NCBI RefSeq assembly: GCF_016019935.1
Contig: NZ_JAECMT010000001.1
Span: 1,306,774-1,370,773 of the forward strand
Source: Paenibacillus sp. GSMTC-2017
GTDB taxonomy: Bacteria > Bacillota > Bacilli > Paenibacillales > Paenibacillaceae
Reading direction: 5' to 3'
Length of the DNA: 64,000 bases
A model generated the notes under the pieces. The model was given only the letters and a program-made list of their open reading frames with translations, searched no databases and was not told the origin of the DNA. The position numbers and the translations under genes are program-made. Every line of letters begins with the position of its first letter. Position 1 is the stretch's first letter. Shown one piece after another: positions 44,320 to 54,207 of this stretch.

Positions 44320-45696
44320 TCAATATTCCCCTATCGTCGTTTTTAACGTTTCTACGTCTTTGTTGATCGCTTCAGTAGCTTTGCGTATTGCCGAGTTTAC
44401 ATCGAGCCCCTTAGTAGCAATATCTTCCGCAGCTTCTAGCAGCCTAACGCTTATTTCAGCTTGATAAGGATGCTGGTAATGCTCTTGAATAGGCTCACCG
44501 ATAAATACATTTTGCACCGTTTTCCCTTGCAGCACTGGAATATCCGCGCCATATTCCTTTTCAAGTTCATCGTTAATAATAGAAGGAACACGCCCATTTC
44601 TAGCAATTATGCGTTGGCCTTCATCTGAAAGCAGTTCAGCGAGCACTTGAAACGCTTCGTCCTTATGCTTGCTTTGACTATTAATCGAAACCGAATGTAT
44701 TTGTGCTTCTCTAGTTGTTCCCAAGTGATCAGCGTAATTAGGGACAGGGGCAATATCCCAATTAAACTCAACTCCTTGCTGACGAAGCTCTTCCAGCGGG
44801 CCTACCATATTCGCAAGCCACGCTGTACGCATCGCAATGTTCTGATCTTTCATAAAATGGTCGCGTGTCCAATTCCAAGTGCCATCAGGTGCTACGTACC
44901 CTGGAATTTCAGCTATTTGCTTATACAGCTCAAATGTTCTTATCCATTCCGGACTGTCTAAAGCAGCTTGCCCCGTTTCTCGATTCAAATAAGGAAGTCC
45001 TAGCGATTTAGACAAACCAGTCAAATTATCTACTACGAGTCCTACATAGTTAACGCCACTTTCCGTTCGAGTAAGCTGTTTCCCGAGCTCCAACGCTTCA
45101 TCCCACGTCAATTGTTTCTCTGTTGGGTAAGGCACACCAAATTTATCGAAAATTTCTTTGTTATAGTACAAAATATGCTGATTCACATTGAACGGAAGTG
45201 CAAATATTTGATCGCCCTTGCCCTTCGTCACTTCCTTAATGTAATTGTATGCGATTGGTTTCAGACGACTTTCGTCAAAATTATGTCGCTTAATAAGCTC
45301 CCTTAAATCCTCATATGCACTTGCACGTATTAACCGCTGAGTGACACTCGTAAATAAAATATCAGGTGCATGAGTAGAAAGAACTTCCTCGGGGGTCGTT
45401 GTTGCCGCTGGCGTAATACGTTCAATCGTTACATTCGGGTATTTCTTATGAATAGGTCCAGCAATCATCGTTTCAAATTCGACGTCTGTAAAAGTAGGGC
45501 CGCTACTGTAAAACGTGAGCTTCAGCGGCTCATCACCCAGCTTTTTGAACGTGCTTGCTGAAGGTGTGCCGCTCTCGTTCGGCTTACTAGACTCCGTCCC
45601 CCCACTATTAGGAGAAGGACTATTACCACTGCTGCAAGCAGCTATCAAAGTAAATACAAGTACGACGGATAGAATGGATACAAGTCTTCTCATCAT
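44320..45696 (-). CDS. Solute-binding lipoprotein (family 1), paralog B
   Basis: 458 residues with lipobox IAAC (Cys21). Near-duplicate of 36334: shared runs include IKRHNFDESRLKPI, NWDIAP, and LDVNSAIRKATEAINKDVET. MalE-like fold. It follows LLM copy 4 by 12 bases, and the two permease genes 47061 and 48057 lie just ahead in the same operon, so it is the natural receptor for that permease pair. Confidence 0.92.
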   Translation of the reverse strand: MMRRLVSILSVVLVFTLIAACSSGNSPSPNSGGTESSKPNESGTPSASTFKKLGDEPLKLTFYSSGPTFTDVEFETMIAGPIHKKYPNVTIERITPAATTTPEEVLSTHAPDILFTSVTQRLIRASAYEDLRELIKRHNFDESRLKPIAYNYIKEVTKGKGDQIFALPFNVNQHILYYNKEIFDKFGVPYPTEKQLTWDEALELGKQLTRTESGVNYVGLVVDNLTGLSKSLGLPYLNRETGQAALDSPEWIRTFELYKQIAEIPGYVAPDGTWNWTRDHFMKDQNIAMRTAWLANMVGPLEELRQQGVEFNWDIAPVPNYADHLGTTREAQIHSVSINSQSKHKDEAFQVLAELLSDEGQRIIARNGRVPSIINDELEKEYGADIPVLQGKTVQNVFIGEPIQEHYQHPYQAEISVRLLEAAEDIATKGLDVNSAIRKATEAINKDVETLKTTIGEY

Positions 45697-45708
45697 TTCA
45701 CCTCTCTT

Positions 45709-47028
45709 CTATACATTTGTTTGAAAATAGCGTGTATTCGGGCGATGCTTTAACCCCAAACTTTCTCTTAAAGTCGTTCCTTCATATTCCGTACGGAACA
45801 AACCGCGGTTTTGCAATTCTGGAATCACTTTATCGACGAACGTCTCAAGCCCCGTTGGGAACAATTGCGGCAAAACGTTAAAACCATCGGATGCATAATT
45901 TCTGAACCATTTTTCGATCAAATCTGCCGTTTGAAGTACTGATCCCGTAAAAGTGATATGTCCATGACCGCCATTGCTGCGATACAGCAATTGACGAATC
46001 GTAAAGTTTTCACGTTTGGCAGCGTCAAGAATGACCTCCTGCCGACTTCTAATACCATTAAACTGCTCTGCTGGTTTTGCATATTGTAGCGGGACTGGCG
46101 CATCCAAATCATAATCGTTTAAATCTACTGTAAAGCGCTCCGACAAAGCACTCAGCTCCTTCTGAGTATCAACGAAGGAATGAAGCTCCGCTTCAATATC
46201 TCGTGCTTCCGCTTCTGTATCAGCAACAATCGGCGCAAGTCCTGGCAATATTACTAGCTCATCGTGAGTCCGTCCATATTTGGCAAGCCGTGACTTGAGA
46301 TCACTATAAAATTGCTGTCCCGCTTCGAATGTCTGCTGTGCTGTAAATACTACTTCTGCTGTCTTGGCAGCTAACTCCTTGCCTTGTTCTGAAGAACCTG
46401 CCTGAACAAGAACCGGGTATCCTTGTGGCGGACGCGGAATATTTAAAGGTCCTTTGACGGAATAGGTATGGCCTTTAAAGTTAATTTCATGTACTTTTTT
46501 CGAATCTATCTGCTTGCCATTAACTTTATCAAACAACAAAGCGTCGTCTTCCCAGCTGTCCCATAACTGCTTCACAACTTCTACAAATTCTTCCCCCGTT
46601 TCATATCGCTCTGCATGTTCGGGATGCTCGTCTCTACTAAAGTTATGTGCAGCCGAACCTGCTCCTGTGACGATATTCCAACCAGCTCTGCCGCCGCTTA
46701 TATGATCGAGTGACGCAAACTGCCGTGCAACATGGAATGGCTCGTTGTACACCGTTCCGACTGTTGCAATCAAACCAATATGTTTAGTAACCGATGCAAG
46801 AGCAGACAGTAGCGTAAATGGCTCTAATTTGCTCCCGCCCCCTGCGTAACCATCAGCAAGAAAGACGGAATCAAGTTTGCCACGTTCAGCGATCTTGACA
46901 AGCTCTGCTAAATAGTCAATGTCGAGCTCCAGATCAGGGCGAGAATCAGCATGTCGCCAAGCACCTGCATGATGACCAGTCGCTCGCAAAAACACATTCA
47001 AATGTACGTTCCGATTTGCTCCACTCAT
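45709..47028 (-). CDS. LLM flavin monooxygenase, NtaA/DmoA/CmoJ type (copy 4)
   Basis: 439 residues. RATGHHAGAWRHADSRPDLE, GKLDSVFLADGYAGGGSK, GRAGWNIVTGAGSAAHNFS, RPPQGYPVLVQAGSSEQG, FVDKVIPELQNRGLFRTEYE. Closest by eye to copy 1 (shared GAGSAAHNF and PRPPQGYPVL context), and like copy 1 it is followed directly by a binding lipoprotein. It lies 32 bases after the permease pair, tying oxygenation to uptake. Confidence 0.93.
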   Translation of the reverse strand: MSGANRNVHLNVFLRATGHHAGAWRHADSRPDLELDIDYLAELVKIAERGKLDSVFLADGYAGGGSKLEPFTLLSALASVTKHIGLIATVGTVYNEPFHVARQFASLDHISGGRAGWNIVTGAGSAAHNFSRDEHPEHAERYETGEEFVEVVKQLWDSWEDDALLFDKVNGKQIDSKKVHEINFKGHTYSVKGPLNIPRPPQGYPVLVQAGSSEQGKELAAKTAEVVFTAQQTFEAGQQFYSDLKSRLAKYGRTHDELVILPGLAPIVADTEAEARDIEAELHSFVDTQKELSALSERFTVDLNDYDLDAPVPLQYAKPAEQFNGIRSRQEVILDAAKRENFTIRQLLYRSNGGHGHITFTGSVLQTADLIEKWFRNYASDGFNVLPQLFPTGLETFVDKVIPELQNRGLFRTEYEGTTLRESLGLKHRPNTRYFQTNV

Positions 47029-47060
47029 TATCCAAACACCTCTTCTTTATATAGTTGTTT

Positions 47061-48035
47061 CTATTCCACCAATCCTGTTCGTTCAACACCTTCAATAAAC
47101 CACCGTTGTGCAAACAAATAGATAATAAGAAGCGGCATAATGATGAGGAAAGAAGCTGCCATCTTAATTGCTTCCGCATAAACCGTAATCTCGCCTCCCC
47201 CTTCCGCATTAGCCATCTCCCCCGCCATCCGCGCGAGAGTAATAGATAGCGGGACGTTCTCAGCTGTAAACATAAAGAGTGAAGGGAAATAAAAATCGTT
47301 CCAGTTCCAAACAAATGCGAATAACACAACAACTACCGTTGCCGATCTAGAAATCGGCAACATCACTCGGAAGAACAAACGAAAAGGACCCGCGCCATCT
47401 ATTCTCGCCGCTTCATCCAGCTCTTTCGGAAGGGTTGAATAGAATGCACGATATATAATGACGAACAAAGCTCCTTTTAATCCATGCCCGAATAAAGCAG
47501 GAACGACCATTGGAAGAAATGTATTCATCCAGCCGAACTCCTTAAACAGCATAATCGACGGCAATATCGTTATTTGTGGCGGCATAATAAACGTAAACAG
47601 CAACAATGTTCCCCAAAGCTTTTTTAGCGGAAAATCGAGTCTAGCGAAAGCATAACCTGCAATTGCACAAGAAAAGACTTGCAGAATAGAAACAGATGAA
47701 GCAAGCGAAATGCTTATCAGAAAACTTTTCCCGTAGTTCAACATTTCACTAGCTTCCTTTAGATGACCCCAATAGATCGACTTTGGCACCCAAATAACTG
47801 CTGGATCAAGGATGTTCCTCGCATCTTTGACCATCGTCGTCACCATGTACAAAATCGGCTTAATATAAATAAAAGCGACATTAATTAAAATGACATAAAC
47901 AAATGCTCGAAATAGAAGCCCTTTATCGATTTCTGTGCCAACTACTCGGTAACGAAGCAGCTGGAGTCCATTGCGCAGCGTATCCTCCTTTAACCATCTG
48001 GAGGCCGGAATGTTCTCACGTTTAACTATCTTCAC
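47061..48035 (-). CDS. ABC sugar-type permease (MalG-like), pair 2
   Basis: 324 residues with six membrane helices; the first follows a cytoplasmic N-terminus of about 40 residues. The EAA loop that touches the ATPase reads ELDEAARIDGAGPFRLFFRVMLPIS. Member of the MalG/CUT1 permease family that imports oligosaccharides and similar molecules. Partner of 48057. It would use the single ATPase at 58086 and probably the binding protein at 44320. Confidence 0.93.
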   Translation of the reverse strand: MKIVKRENIPASRWLKEDTLRNGLQLLRYRVVGTEIDKGLLFRAFVYVILINVAFIYIKPILYMVTTMVKDARNILDPAVIWVPKSIYWGHLKEASEMLNYGKSFLISISLASSVSILQVFSCAIAGYAFARLDFPLKKLWGTLLLFTFIMPPQITILPSIMLFKEFGWMNTFLPMVVPALFGHGLKGALFVIIYRAFYSTLPKELDEAARIDGAGPFRLFFRVMLPISRSATVVVVLFAFVWNWNDFYFPSLFMFTAENVPLSITLARMAGEMANAEGGGEITVYAEAIKMAASFLIIMPLLIIYLFAQRWFIEGVERTGLVE

Positions 48036-48056
48036 TTTCCTTCCACCTCACCCGCA

Positions 48057-48923
48057 TTATCGCTTGCCCGAAATCGATTTATCCACTCTGCTATAAAGCG
48101 CTAAAACGAACAAAACAAATGTTAATATAATCGTAAAATAGATCCATGCGAGCGCGCTTGAGCTGCCATAATTAGTAGTGTTTACTCTGCTGATGATCGG
48201 ATTGGATGGGAAGGTGAACAAATCAACAACCGTATACATCAAATTTAAGAAAATATAAGGCACAAGGCCGGGCAGTGTTATTTTCCAAAATGTGTTCCAA
48301 GGACCTGATCCGTCAATGCGTGACGCTTCATACACTGAAGCAGGCAACGTCTGTCTACCAGCTAGAAAAATTAGAATCTGAACGCCCGAATACCAAAGCA
48401 CCAGTACGAATGAACTCATCACTTTCTGAATGGGTGCAGCCCAGCCCGCTGGCACATATTCTCTTAAATAATAATCAATCCGCAGCGTCTCCATAATGCT
48501 GAGTGAACCTTCCCCTTGTGCAATAAACTCCTGTACAATTTGACCCGAGGAGAAAATGACAGGCAGGAAAAAAACAACCCGAAACAACGTTCTACCCGGA
48601 AATCGCAAATTAAGCAAAATCGCAACAAGTAATGAAAATACTAATATGATTGGAATCATCATCGCTGATTCTTTAAGGAAAGGGAGCAATTCCTCATATA
48701 AGAGACTGCCGTTTGCGATCAATATTTCCCTGTAGTGCTGCAAGCCGATAAAACTATAATTGACGCTGCTCACCGTAATTTTCACTTGATGAAAGCTCAT
48801 ATAGAGTGAATAACCAAGCGGGAAAGCAACAAAAGTAAGAAATCCAAACACCCATGGTGCGATAAAAAGAGAGCCCTCTACTTTACGAAGTGTATTTGCC
48901 TCTAGCTTGCGCCCCCACTTCAT
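48057..48923 (-). CDS. ABC sugar-type permease (MalF-like), pair 2
   Basis: 288 residues, six membrane helices. EAA loop: VYEASRIDGSGPWNTFWKITLPGL. CUT1 family, the MalF-like partner of 47061, 21 bases apart. Its ATG overlaps the stop of the DUF5696 gene by 4 bases (ATGA), so the two are translated together. The overlap ties uptake to the extracytoplasmic DUF5696 protein. Confidence 0.93.
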   Translation of the reverse strand: MKWGRKLEANTLRKVEGSLFIAPWVFGFLTFVAFPLGYSLYMSFHQVKITVSSVNYSFIGLQHYREILIANGSLLYEELLPFLKESAMMIPIILVFSLLVAILLNLRFPGRTLFRVVFFLPVIFSSGQIVQEFIAQGEGSLSIMETLRIDYYLREYVPAGWAAPIQKVMSSFVLVLWYSGVQILIFLAGRQTLPASVYEASRIDGSGPWNTFWKITLPGLVPYIFLNLMYTVVDLFTFPSNPIISRVNTTNYGSSSALAWIYFTIILTFVLFVLALYSRVDKSISGKR

Positions 48924-51190
48924 AGATTGGTTCCTCCTTTCACAACTACAAAATCTCTCGCAGGAACAGTTAGACCTTCATCGTTAAATTCGCTCTCGTT
49001 ATAGTTGACGATTACGCGGTAATTGCCGCCATATTCTGTCTCTTTAACTCCAGGTGCAAGCGTTCGGTGAGCTGTTATATATTCATTCTGCACGTCAACT
49101 AACGCTTCATTGCTTCTGCGGTACTCTTCAGAAATGTGCTGCGTCCAATCCTTATAATTTAAGCTGTAATACCATATCGAATAGGATCTTCGTAAATCTT
49201 CCGCCTTGTCCCCGCTTAATACATAAGTCGGATATGCCCCGTATTCAATGCTGCGAAGAAATTCTTCTTCCCACTCATCCCGTACATTAGACCATTCCAA
49301 TGAGTATGGACGAAGACCATGTAGAACAATTTGGGCAAAAGGGACTGCTTCACTAATAAAAACATCGTACGAGTAGTCTCCTGTCAGACGATAAACATAA
49401 TCGATTTGATCTAATGCGTAGAAGTTAGCATTTTTGACTACAACCGATCCAACCTGCTCTTTTGACTTCGTCAGTATCCGTTGTTGAATATCGATTACAT
49501 CACTTCGGCTTGCTGCGTAGCGAGTGTTGAAATCTGTGTTCACTTGTTTACCGATGCCATCCTCGTAATAAATACCATCAGCTCCAAGCTCCTTAAATTT
49601 GTTAAGATCCGAATCAATAACTTTCTCATAGAAACCAGGGCTTACCACTTTCGCAGGCTCCTGATCGGGATGCCTCCACCATTCAAGCACCGTTCCAGCC
49701 AAATTCCGTTGTCCATCCCTTCTCCACCAGAACCCATCTTCTCCGTTTGTATTCAGCGAATAGTTAGCGGTTAAATAAACAGGAATGTCGATGGAATGAG
49801 CGAAGTCGATAAACTTCTTCATCCCTTTGTTACCGCCAATCCGTTTATCTACAGGGAAATAATCGCCGTGTGTGCTGTACCCATCTTGTTGCCAGCCAGT
49901 ATAGTGAACACGTAAGTTTTGAATACCCGAATCGTAAATGTTTTTTACTAGTTCTGCCGCTTCGTCCGTCGTAGTTGCTTTCAAATAGGAGTCAAAAAAT
50001 AGCCCCTTTTCAATGTCCGCCCCAATGATGTCGAGTACTAAAGGGATATCCTTTTTGGTAGACGCAAGTGGCGCAACACCCTTTTCACCGATCAAATATT
50101 GACGATATACGCCTGCCATACCAACGTAATCGCTTTTCTCTGGGGCAATTGGATAATAGCGGGTTGCACGACTATCTGTTATGAACTTCTCACCGCTGTA
50201 TGTATAAAATCCGTCTCCTGTACTTTTACTAACACTTTGGAAAAATCGTTTACGATACTTCCATTCGGTCGTCACCCAATTGGAAAGACCAACTGCTCCC
50301 GAAGGCGCTGCAAAAATATTAGCAAATGCTTCGCCTTCCGAAATGATTGCAACAAAAGCTTGATCTCCTGATTTCAGCCCATACACTGGCATCGCGATTC
50401 GTTGTCTGCCCGTATTTTCATTAAAGAAGGAAAGATCTTGACCATAGACGCTTTCATTGTAGGTAAGTTGCTGCAAAACACGATCTTGCTGGAACTGGAT
50501 GATCGAACCCGAACCGTCGGGTAACAAAATGTATCCATCTTGGCCTACTGAAGGTTGGGCCCCGAACAACGGGTACAACCTCACATTAAGTAGACTTAGA
50601 TTACCTTCAACAATGCCCGAATCAATTAATCTTGTCTCGACGTAGCCATCTTGAAGAGATACTGCAATCGGAATTTTTATTTCTGCTTTCGGAAATGCGA
50701 ACGTAACGGTAAACCCATCGGCAGTCGTTTGAAATTGTTCCAAATAACCTTGGCTGTCCGCTAACCCGGAAGTTACCGAAGAAGACTTATAATTTTTTGC
50801 ATTTACAAATTCAATCGTTATGGGGGAGGAAAGTTGATTTTTCCAATTAAGCGGCACTTTTTCTTGTGCCCAATGTTCTGGGTCGGGATAGGAGCGCCAC
50901 AGCTTACCAGTCGACTTATCGACGATTTGGAAATGTGCTGTTGTTTTGTCCGCAAGCAACTTAAAAGCCTTATTTTCAGCTATAACCGCAAAGGCTGTTT
51001 CGAGAGGTAAACCTGATTTAAATGGGGTGGTACCTCCCGTATTAAATAAGGACAATGCATCGACAGTAACTGGCGTAGCCTTTCCCCATGGGTTCCACAA
51101 TTGCAAAGCTAACCATCCAACGAGTAGCAGAACCACTGCAATAACCGCTATTTTAAAGATGGATTTGTAAGCGAATATGCGACCCGTCAT
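48920..51190 (-). CDS. Membrane-anchored DUF5696 (glycosidase-like) protein
   Basis: 756 residues. A membrane helix at about 14-31 puts the rest outside. Residues about 60-370 look like a beta-sandwich (FQIVDKSTGKLWRSYPDP, DGYILLPDGSGSIIQF), and about 380-700 like a TIM barrel with acidic residues at strand ends (NLRVHYTGWQQDGY, ADGIYYEDGIG, RLTGDYSYD). DUF5696 has no proven activity, but this layout resembles clan GH31/GH101-type glycosidases. It could release a sugar part from the transported compound. Coupled by ATGA overlaps on both sides. Confidence 0.8.
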   Translation of the reverse strand: MTGRIFAYKSIFKIAVIAVVLLLVGWLALQLWNPWGKATPVTVDALSLFNTGGTTPFKSGLPLETAFAVIAENKAFKLLADKTTAHFQIVDKSTGKLWRSYPDPEHWAQEKVPLNWKNQLSSPITIEFVNAKNYKSSSVTSGLADSQGYLEQFQTTADGFTVTFAFPKAEIKIPIAVSLQDGYVETRLIDSGIVEGNLSLLNVRLYPLFGAQPSVGQDGYILLPDGSGSIIQFQQDRVLQQLTYNESVYGQDLSFFNENTGRQRIAMPVYGLKSGDQAFVAIISEGEAFANIFAAPSGAVGLSNWVTTEWKYRKRFFQSVSKSTGDGFYTYSGEKFITDSRATRYYPIAPEKSDYVGMAGVYRQYLIGEKGVAPLASTKKDIPLVLDIIGADIEKGLFFDSYLKATTTDEAAELVKNIYDSGIQNLRVHYTGWQQDGYSTHGDYFPVDKRIGGNKGMKKFIDFAHSIDIPVYLTANYSLNTNGEDGFWWRRDGQRNLAGTVLEWWRHPDQEPAKVVSPGFYEKVIDSDLNKFKELGADGIYYEDGIGKQVNTDFNTRYAASRSDVIDIQQRILTKSKEQVGSVVVKNANFYALDQIDYVYRLTGDYSYDVFISEAVPFAQIVLHGLRPYSLEWSNVRDEWEEEFLRSIEYGAYPTYVLSGDKAEDLRRSYSIWYYSLNYKDWTQHISEEYRRSNEALVDVQNEYITAHRTLAPGVKETEYGGNYRVIVNYNESEFNDEGLTVPARDFVVVKGGTNL

Positions 51191-53355
51191 CGGATGATCA
51201 CCTCCTGATACAACGAATTAATAAAGTTAATCAGCTCCATGCTGAGGCTAATAAAAATAAAGATCAAAATAATGATGATTGCAAGTGCAACAAGCGAAAG
51301 TAAAATAACGAACAATGCTTCAATAAAGGTGTAGTTGTGTATGCCTTGAACCATCCAGACGATGAGCAATGCGATCCAAATCATAATTGATAATTTCAGA
51401 AAGCTAAAAATGGCAAGCTCATTTAACGTTAATGCTTTTGATAATAATGTTAAGGGTATACCGATGAGAATAATCGGAAATAAGACGTACGAACTGCTTA
51501 TAAATACGTCCCTGAACCTTCCTTCACCTCTGAGCAGTGAGCTAATCAAATAATTCGAGACAACAAAGCCAAACCATATGCCGATAAATTGAACCGTTAA
51601 AGGTAGCAAATCAACGCCAACATGTACAGCAGCATTAAACGTAAAGTTTGTACCCGACTTCATATATCCATAGGATGCAGTAACAAGTATAAGTAAGAAT
51701 ATGCTACTCGCAATGCCCGCCTTTCCTTCATATCGAATCGCATAAAACCCATCGACGGGATGTTTAATTAAATAAAAAACATGCTTTAACCGTTCAAAAA
51801 AAGAAAACTTTGGTGGAAGTCGAACGTCCGATGCCCACTTCGGAAAAAACTTGCGCGTCAATCTAACCCGAACTAGATAAAGAGCACCAAGCACCAACGC
51901 GATATTCATCAGCAGCCCAAAGTGATTTTGGAACCATAACAGACGATTTTGCCAAAATGACTCCGAATAACCTCCGACTACGCCCGCTTTTCGAAACAAT
52001 TGCTCAGCTCGCTTATAGTCCTCCTTCTTGTAAGCTGCTTTTGCTAACCCAATGAGGGCGGGCGTATATTGCGAATTCAATCGATAAACTTCATTCCAAA
52101 TTGGTTCACTCTCTTCATAACGCCCTTCTTGCGTAAGCGCATTTGCCTGATGGACTAATTGCCCGAACTGGGATCGTTTCAGCACTTGAATAAGATTGTT
52201 TGTGCTGTCCAGTACAAGCAATTCCCCTTTCGAATTACCACTAATCGCCGCGGGTGCTGTAACTACTCCTCTCTTAGAAGTCGCTGCACTTACTTCGCCA
52301 CCCCAGAAAAATAACAAGTTCCCGTTTGTATCGTATTGGCTGACTATGTTTGATATCGTGTCAACAACTGTAATATTGCCAGCATCATCAACAGTGAGAT
52401 CATTTAATTGCGGCTTTTCTCCCCTCTCTCTTCCATAAAAGTTTTCCCCGAACGAGCGGTTTTTCTGGAGTGATTCGAAATCACTTTTCCCCTCCAATTG
52501 ATCGATGCCTGCGATATTCAGCTTTTTCACTTGAGCTGTTTCAATTTCTTTGGTAACCGTATAAATGAATCCCTCTCTATCAATTGCGGCACTTACTATT
52601 GCACCAGGTAGTTTCTTAAGCTCTCGCTGATACATTTCTCTCGAATATACGAATCTTTTAAATACATCAAATAGAGAAAATGCTACTTTATTCGGACCAA
52701 AAAAACTAATAAACTCGCCGTCGGTATCGAGCTGCACAAGTCCTTGAAAAGCTCCTAATGTCGTAACGTAGAGAAAACCACGTTTATCCACAATGAGATT
52801 AACCGGATCAAACTTGAACGACTCGGGTATAAAGCTCGTTTCCGGTCGACCGTAACTCTTGAGCAGCTTGCCGTTCGCATCGAGATGAACGACCCGATTG
52901 TTACCCGTATCTGCTACATATATTTCTCCATCACTATCTACGAAAACTCCGTTTGGTCGCTTAAGTGGGCTTTCAGTCACCGATAGCTCTCGAACAAAGG
53001 CTCCTTTTTCGTCGAGTTGCACGATCCGATTATTGCCCGTGTCAGCAATATAAATATGATCCCGTCCGTCTACAAAAAGATCCTTTGGCCCGTTAAGCTG
53101 TAGCTTCGCGTTCTTCTCAGACTCCCCCCCTCCACTCCCTGCGGATACATCCGCGTTATAACCGATCACTTCACCAGGTATATATGCAGCCTGCGTCTTT
53201 ACTAATTGACCAAAGCCGTCTTTATAATAGGTTTCGTACGGCAGCCACTGGGCCGCCGCCTGCAGGATCGGCAGCTCAAGGCCTATAGTAAGTATGGCGA
53301 CAAGCATGAGCGGAAGAACCCGCAGCTTCCATTTGTTCAAACGGCTTCCCCCCAT
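51187..53355 (-). CDS. NHL-repeat / TPR / YIP1 membrane protein
   Basis: 722 residues. Signal or anchor helix at 10-33; NHL beta-propeller repeats at about 80-395 (GPKDLFVDGRDHIYIADTGNNRIVQLD and similar); two TPR-like helical repeats (about 400-465); a membrane helix near 480; and a YIP1 membrane domain with about five helices at 530-720. The propeller would face outside and could hold the DUF5696 protein or the ligand. Its ATG is 1 base before the permease gene in the chain, and it overlaps DUF5696 by 4 bases. Function of this fusion unknown. Confidence 0.82.
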   Translation of the reverse strand: MGGSRLNKWKLRVLPLMLVAILTIGLELPILQAAAQWLPYETYYKDGFGQLVKTQAAYIPGEVIGYNADVSAGSGGGESEKNAKLQLNGPKDLFVDGRDHIYIADTGNNRIVQLDEKGAFVRELSVTESPLKRPNGVFVDSDGEIYVADTGNNRVVHLDANGKLLKSYGRPETSFIPESFKFDPVNLIVDKRGFLYVTTLGAFQGLVQLDTDGEFISFFGPNKVAFSLFDVFKRFVYSREMYQRELKKLPGAIVSAAIDREGFIYTVTKEIETAQVKKLNIAGIDQLEGKSDFESLQKNRSFGENFYGRERGEKPQLNDLTVDDAGNITVVDTISNIVSQYDTNGNLLFFWGGEVSAATSKRGVVTAPAAISGNSKGELLVLDSTNNLIQVLKRSQFGQLVHQANALTQEGRYEESEPIWNEVYRLNSQYTPALIGLAKAAYKKEDYKRAEQLFRKAGVVGGYSESFWQNRLLWFQNHFGLLMNIALVLGALYLVRVRLTRKFFPKWASDVRLPPKFSFFERLKHVFYLIKHPVDGFYAIRYEGKAGIASSIFLLILVTASYGYMKSGTNFTFNAAVHVGVDLLPLTVQFIGIWFGFVVSNYLISSLLRGEGRFRDVFISSSYVLFPIILIGIPLTLLSKALTLNELAIFSFLKLSIMIWIALLIVWMVQGIHNYTFIEALFVILLSLVALAIIIILIFIFISLSMELINFINSLYQEVIIR

Positions 53356-54204
53356 TTATTTAATACCCGAATGGGCCATCGTGGAGATGACCTTGCTCTG
53401 CAATAAGACAAAAAAGAGTAAGTTCGGTACAAGTATAATAAGTGCTGCAACTGCTGCGGCTCCTTGTCTTGCCACATTGTTAGCCAAATTGTTTGTAAGC
53501 GTAGAGAGAAAAAACGGGAAGTTTTTCATCTCATCATCCTGCATAAACAACATCGATGTCTCTACATTGCCCCATGAATTTTGGAACGCAAGGATGGCCA
53601 CTGTAGCAATTGCTGGCATACACATCGGAATAACAATACGTATAAATACGACAAGTTCATTTGCTCCATCGATACGAGATGCTTCGAGCAATGAATCTGG
53701 TATTTGGTCAATAAACTGCTTAAGCAGAAATACTGCGACTGGCAAGGCAAGCACTGGTAACAAATGCCCCAAATATGTGTTCATAATCCCAACATTGCTT
53801 ACAACCAAATAACGTGGAATTTGAATAACTTCCGGCGTAAACATAAGCATAAGAATGATCGTAGCAAATATGTACTTTTTCCCGGGAAAAGGATGTTTCG
53901 ATAACGGATACGCACAAAGAGCGCTTACTGCCGTAATGCCGATCACGCTAATAACTGAAATAAATAGACTGTTAAACAAATAACGCGATACAGGCACAAT
54001 CGAATTGGAAGTCACCCAAAACAACTCCACAAAATTTTGAACATTCGGCTCTCGCACGAAAAAGTTTGGTGGATATACAAACAATTCATGGTAAGGCTTA
54101 AATGCATGATTGAATATATAAATGATTGGCAATATCATCAGGATGGATAACGTCAGCATAATGATGTTAAAGCTTATTTTAGAAATGAGGCTCGACCTAT
54201 TCAG
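53356..54204 (-). CDS. ABC sugar-type permease (MalG-like), pair 1, CTG start
   Basis: 282 residues if started at the CTG at 54204, 6 bases after GGAGGAG. The first ATG (54159) has no ribosome site and would cut off NRSSLISKISFNIIM, which is the usual soluble N-terminus of these permeases. EAA loop: LLEASRIDGANELVVFIRIVIPMC. CUT1 family. Overlaps nothing; the upstream permease stops 3 bases before. Partner of 54208. Confidence 0.88.
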   Translation of the reverse strand: MNRSSLISKISFNIIMLTLSILMILPIIYIFNHAFKPYHELFVYPPNFFVREPNVQNFVELFWVTSNSIVPVSRYLFNSLFISVISVIGITAVSALCAYPLSKHPFPGKKYIFATIILMLMFTPEVIQIPRYLVVSNVGIMNTYLGHLLPVLALPVAVFLLKQFIDQIPDSLLEASRIDGANELVVFIRIVIPMCMPAIATVAILAFQNSWGNVETSMLFMQDDEMKNFPFFLSTLTNNLANNVARQGAAAVAALIILVPNLLFFVLLQSKVISTMAHSGIK

Positions 54205-54207
54205 TTG

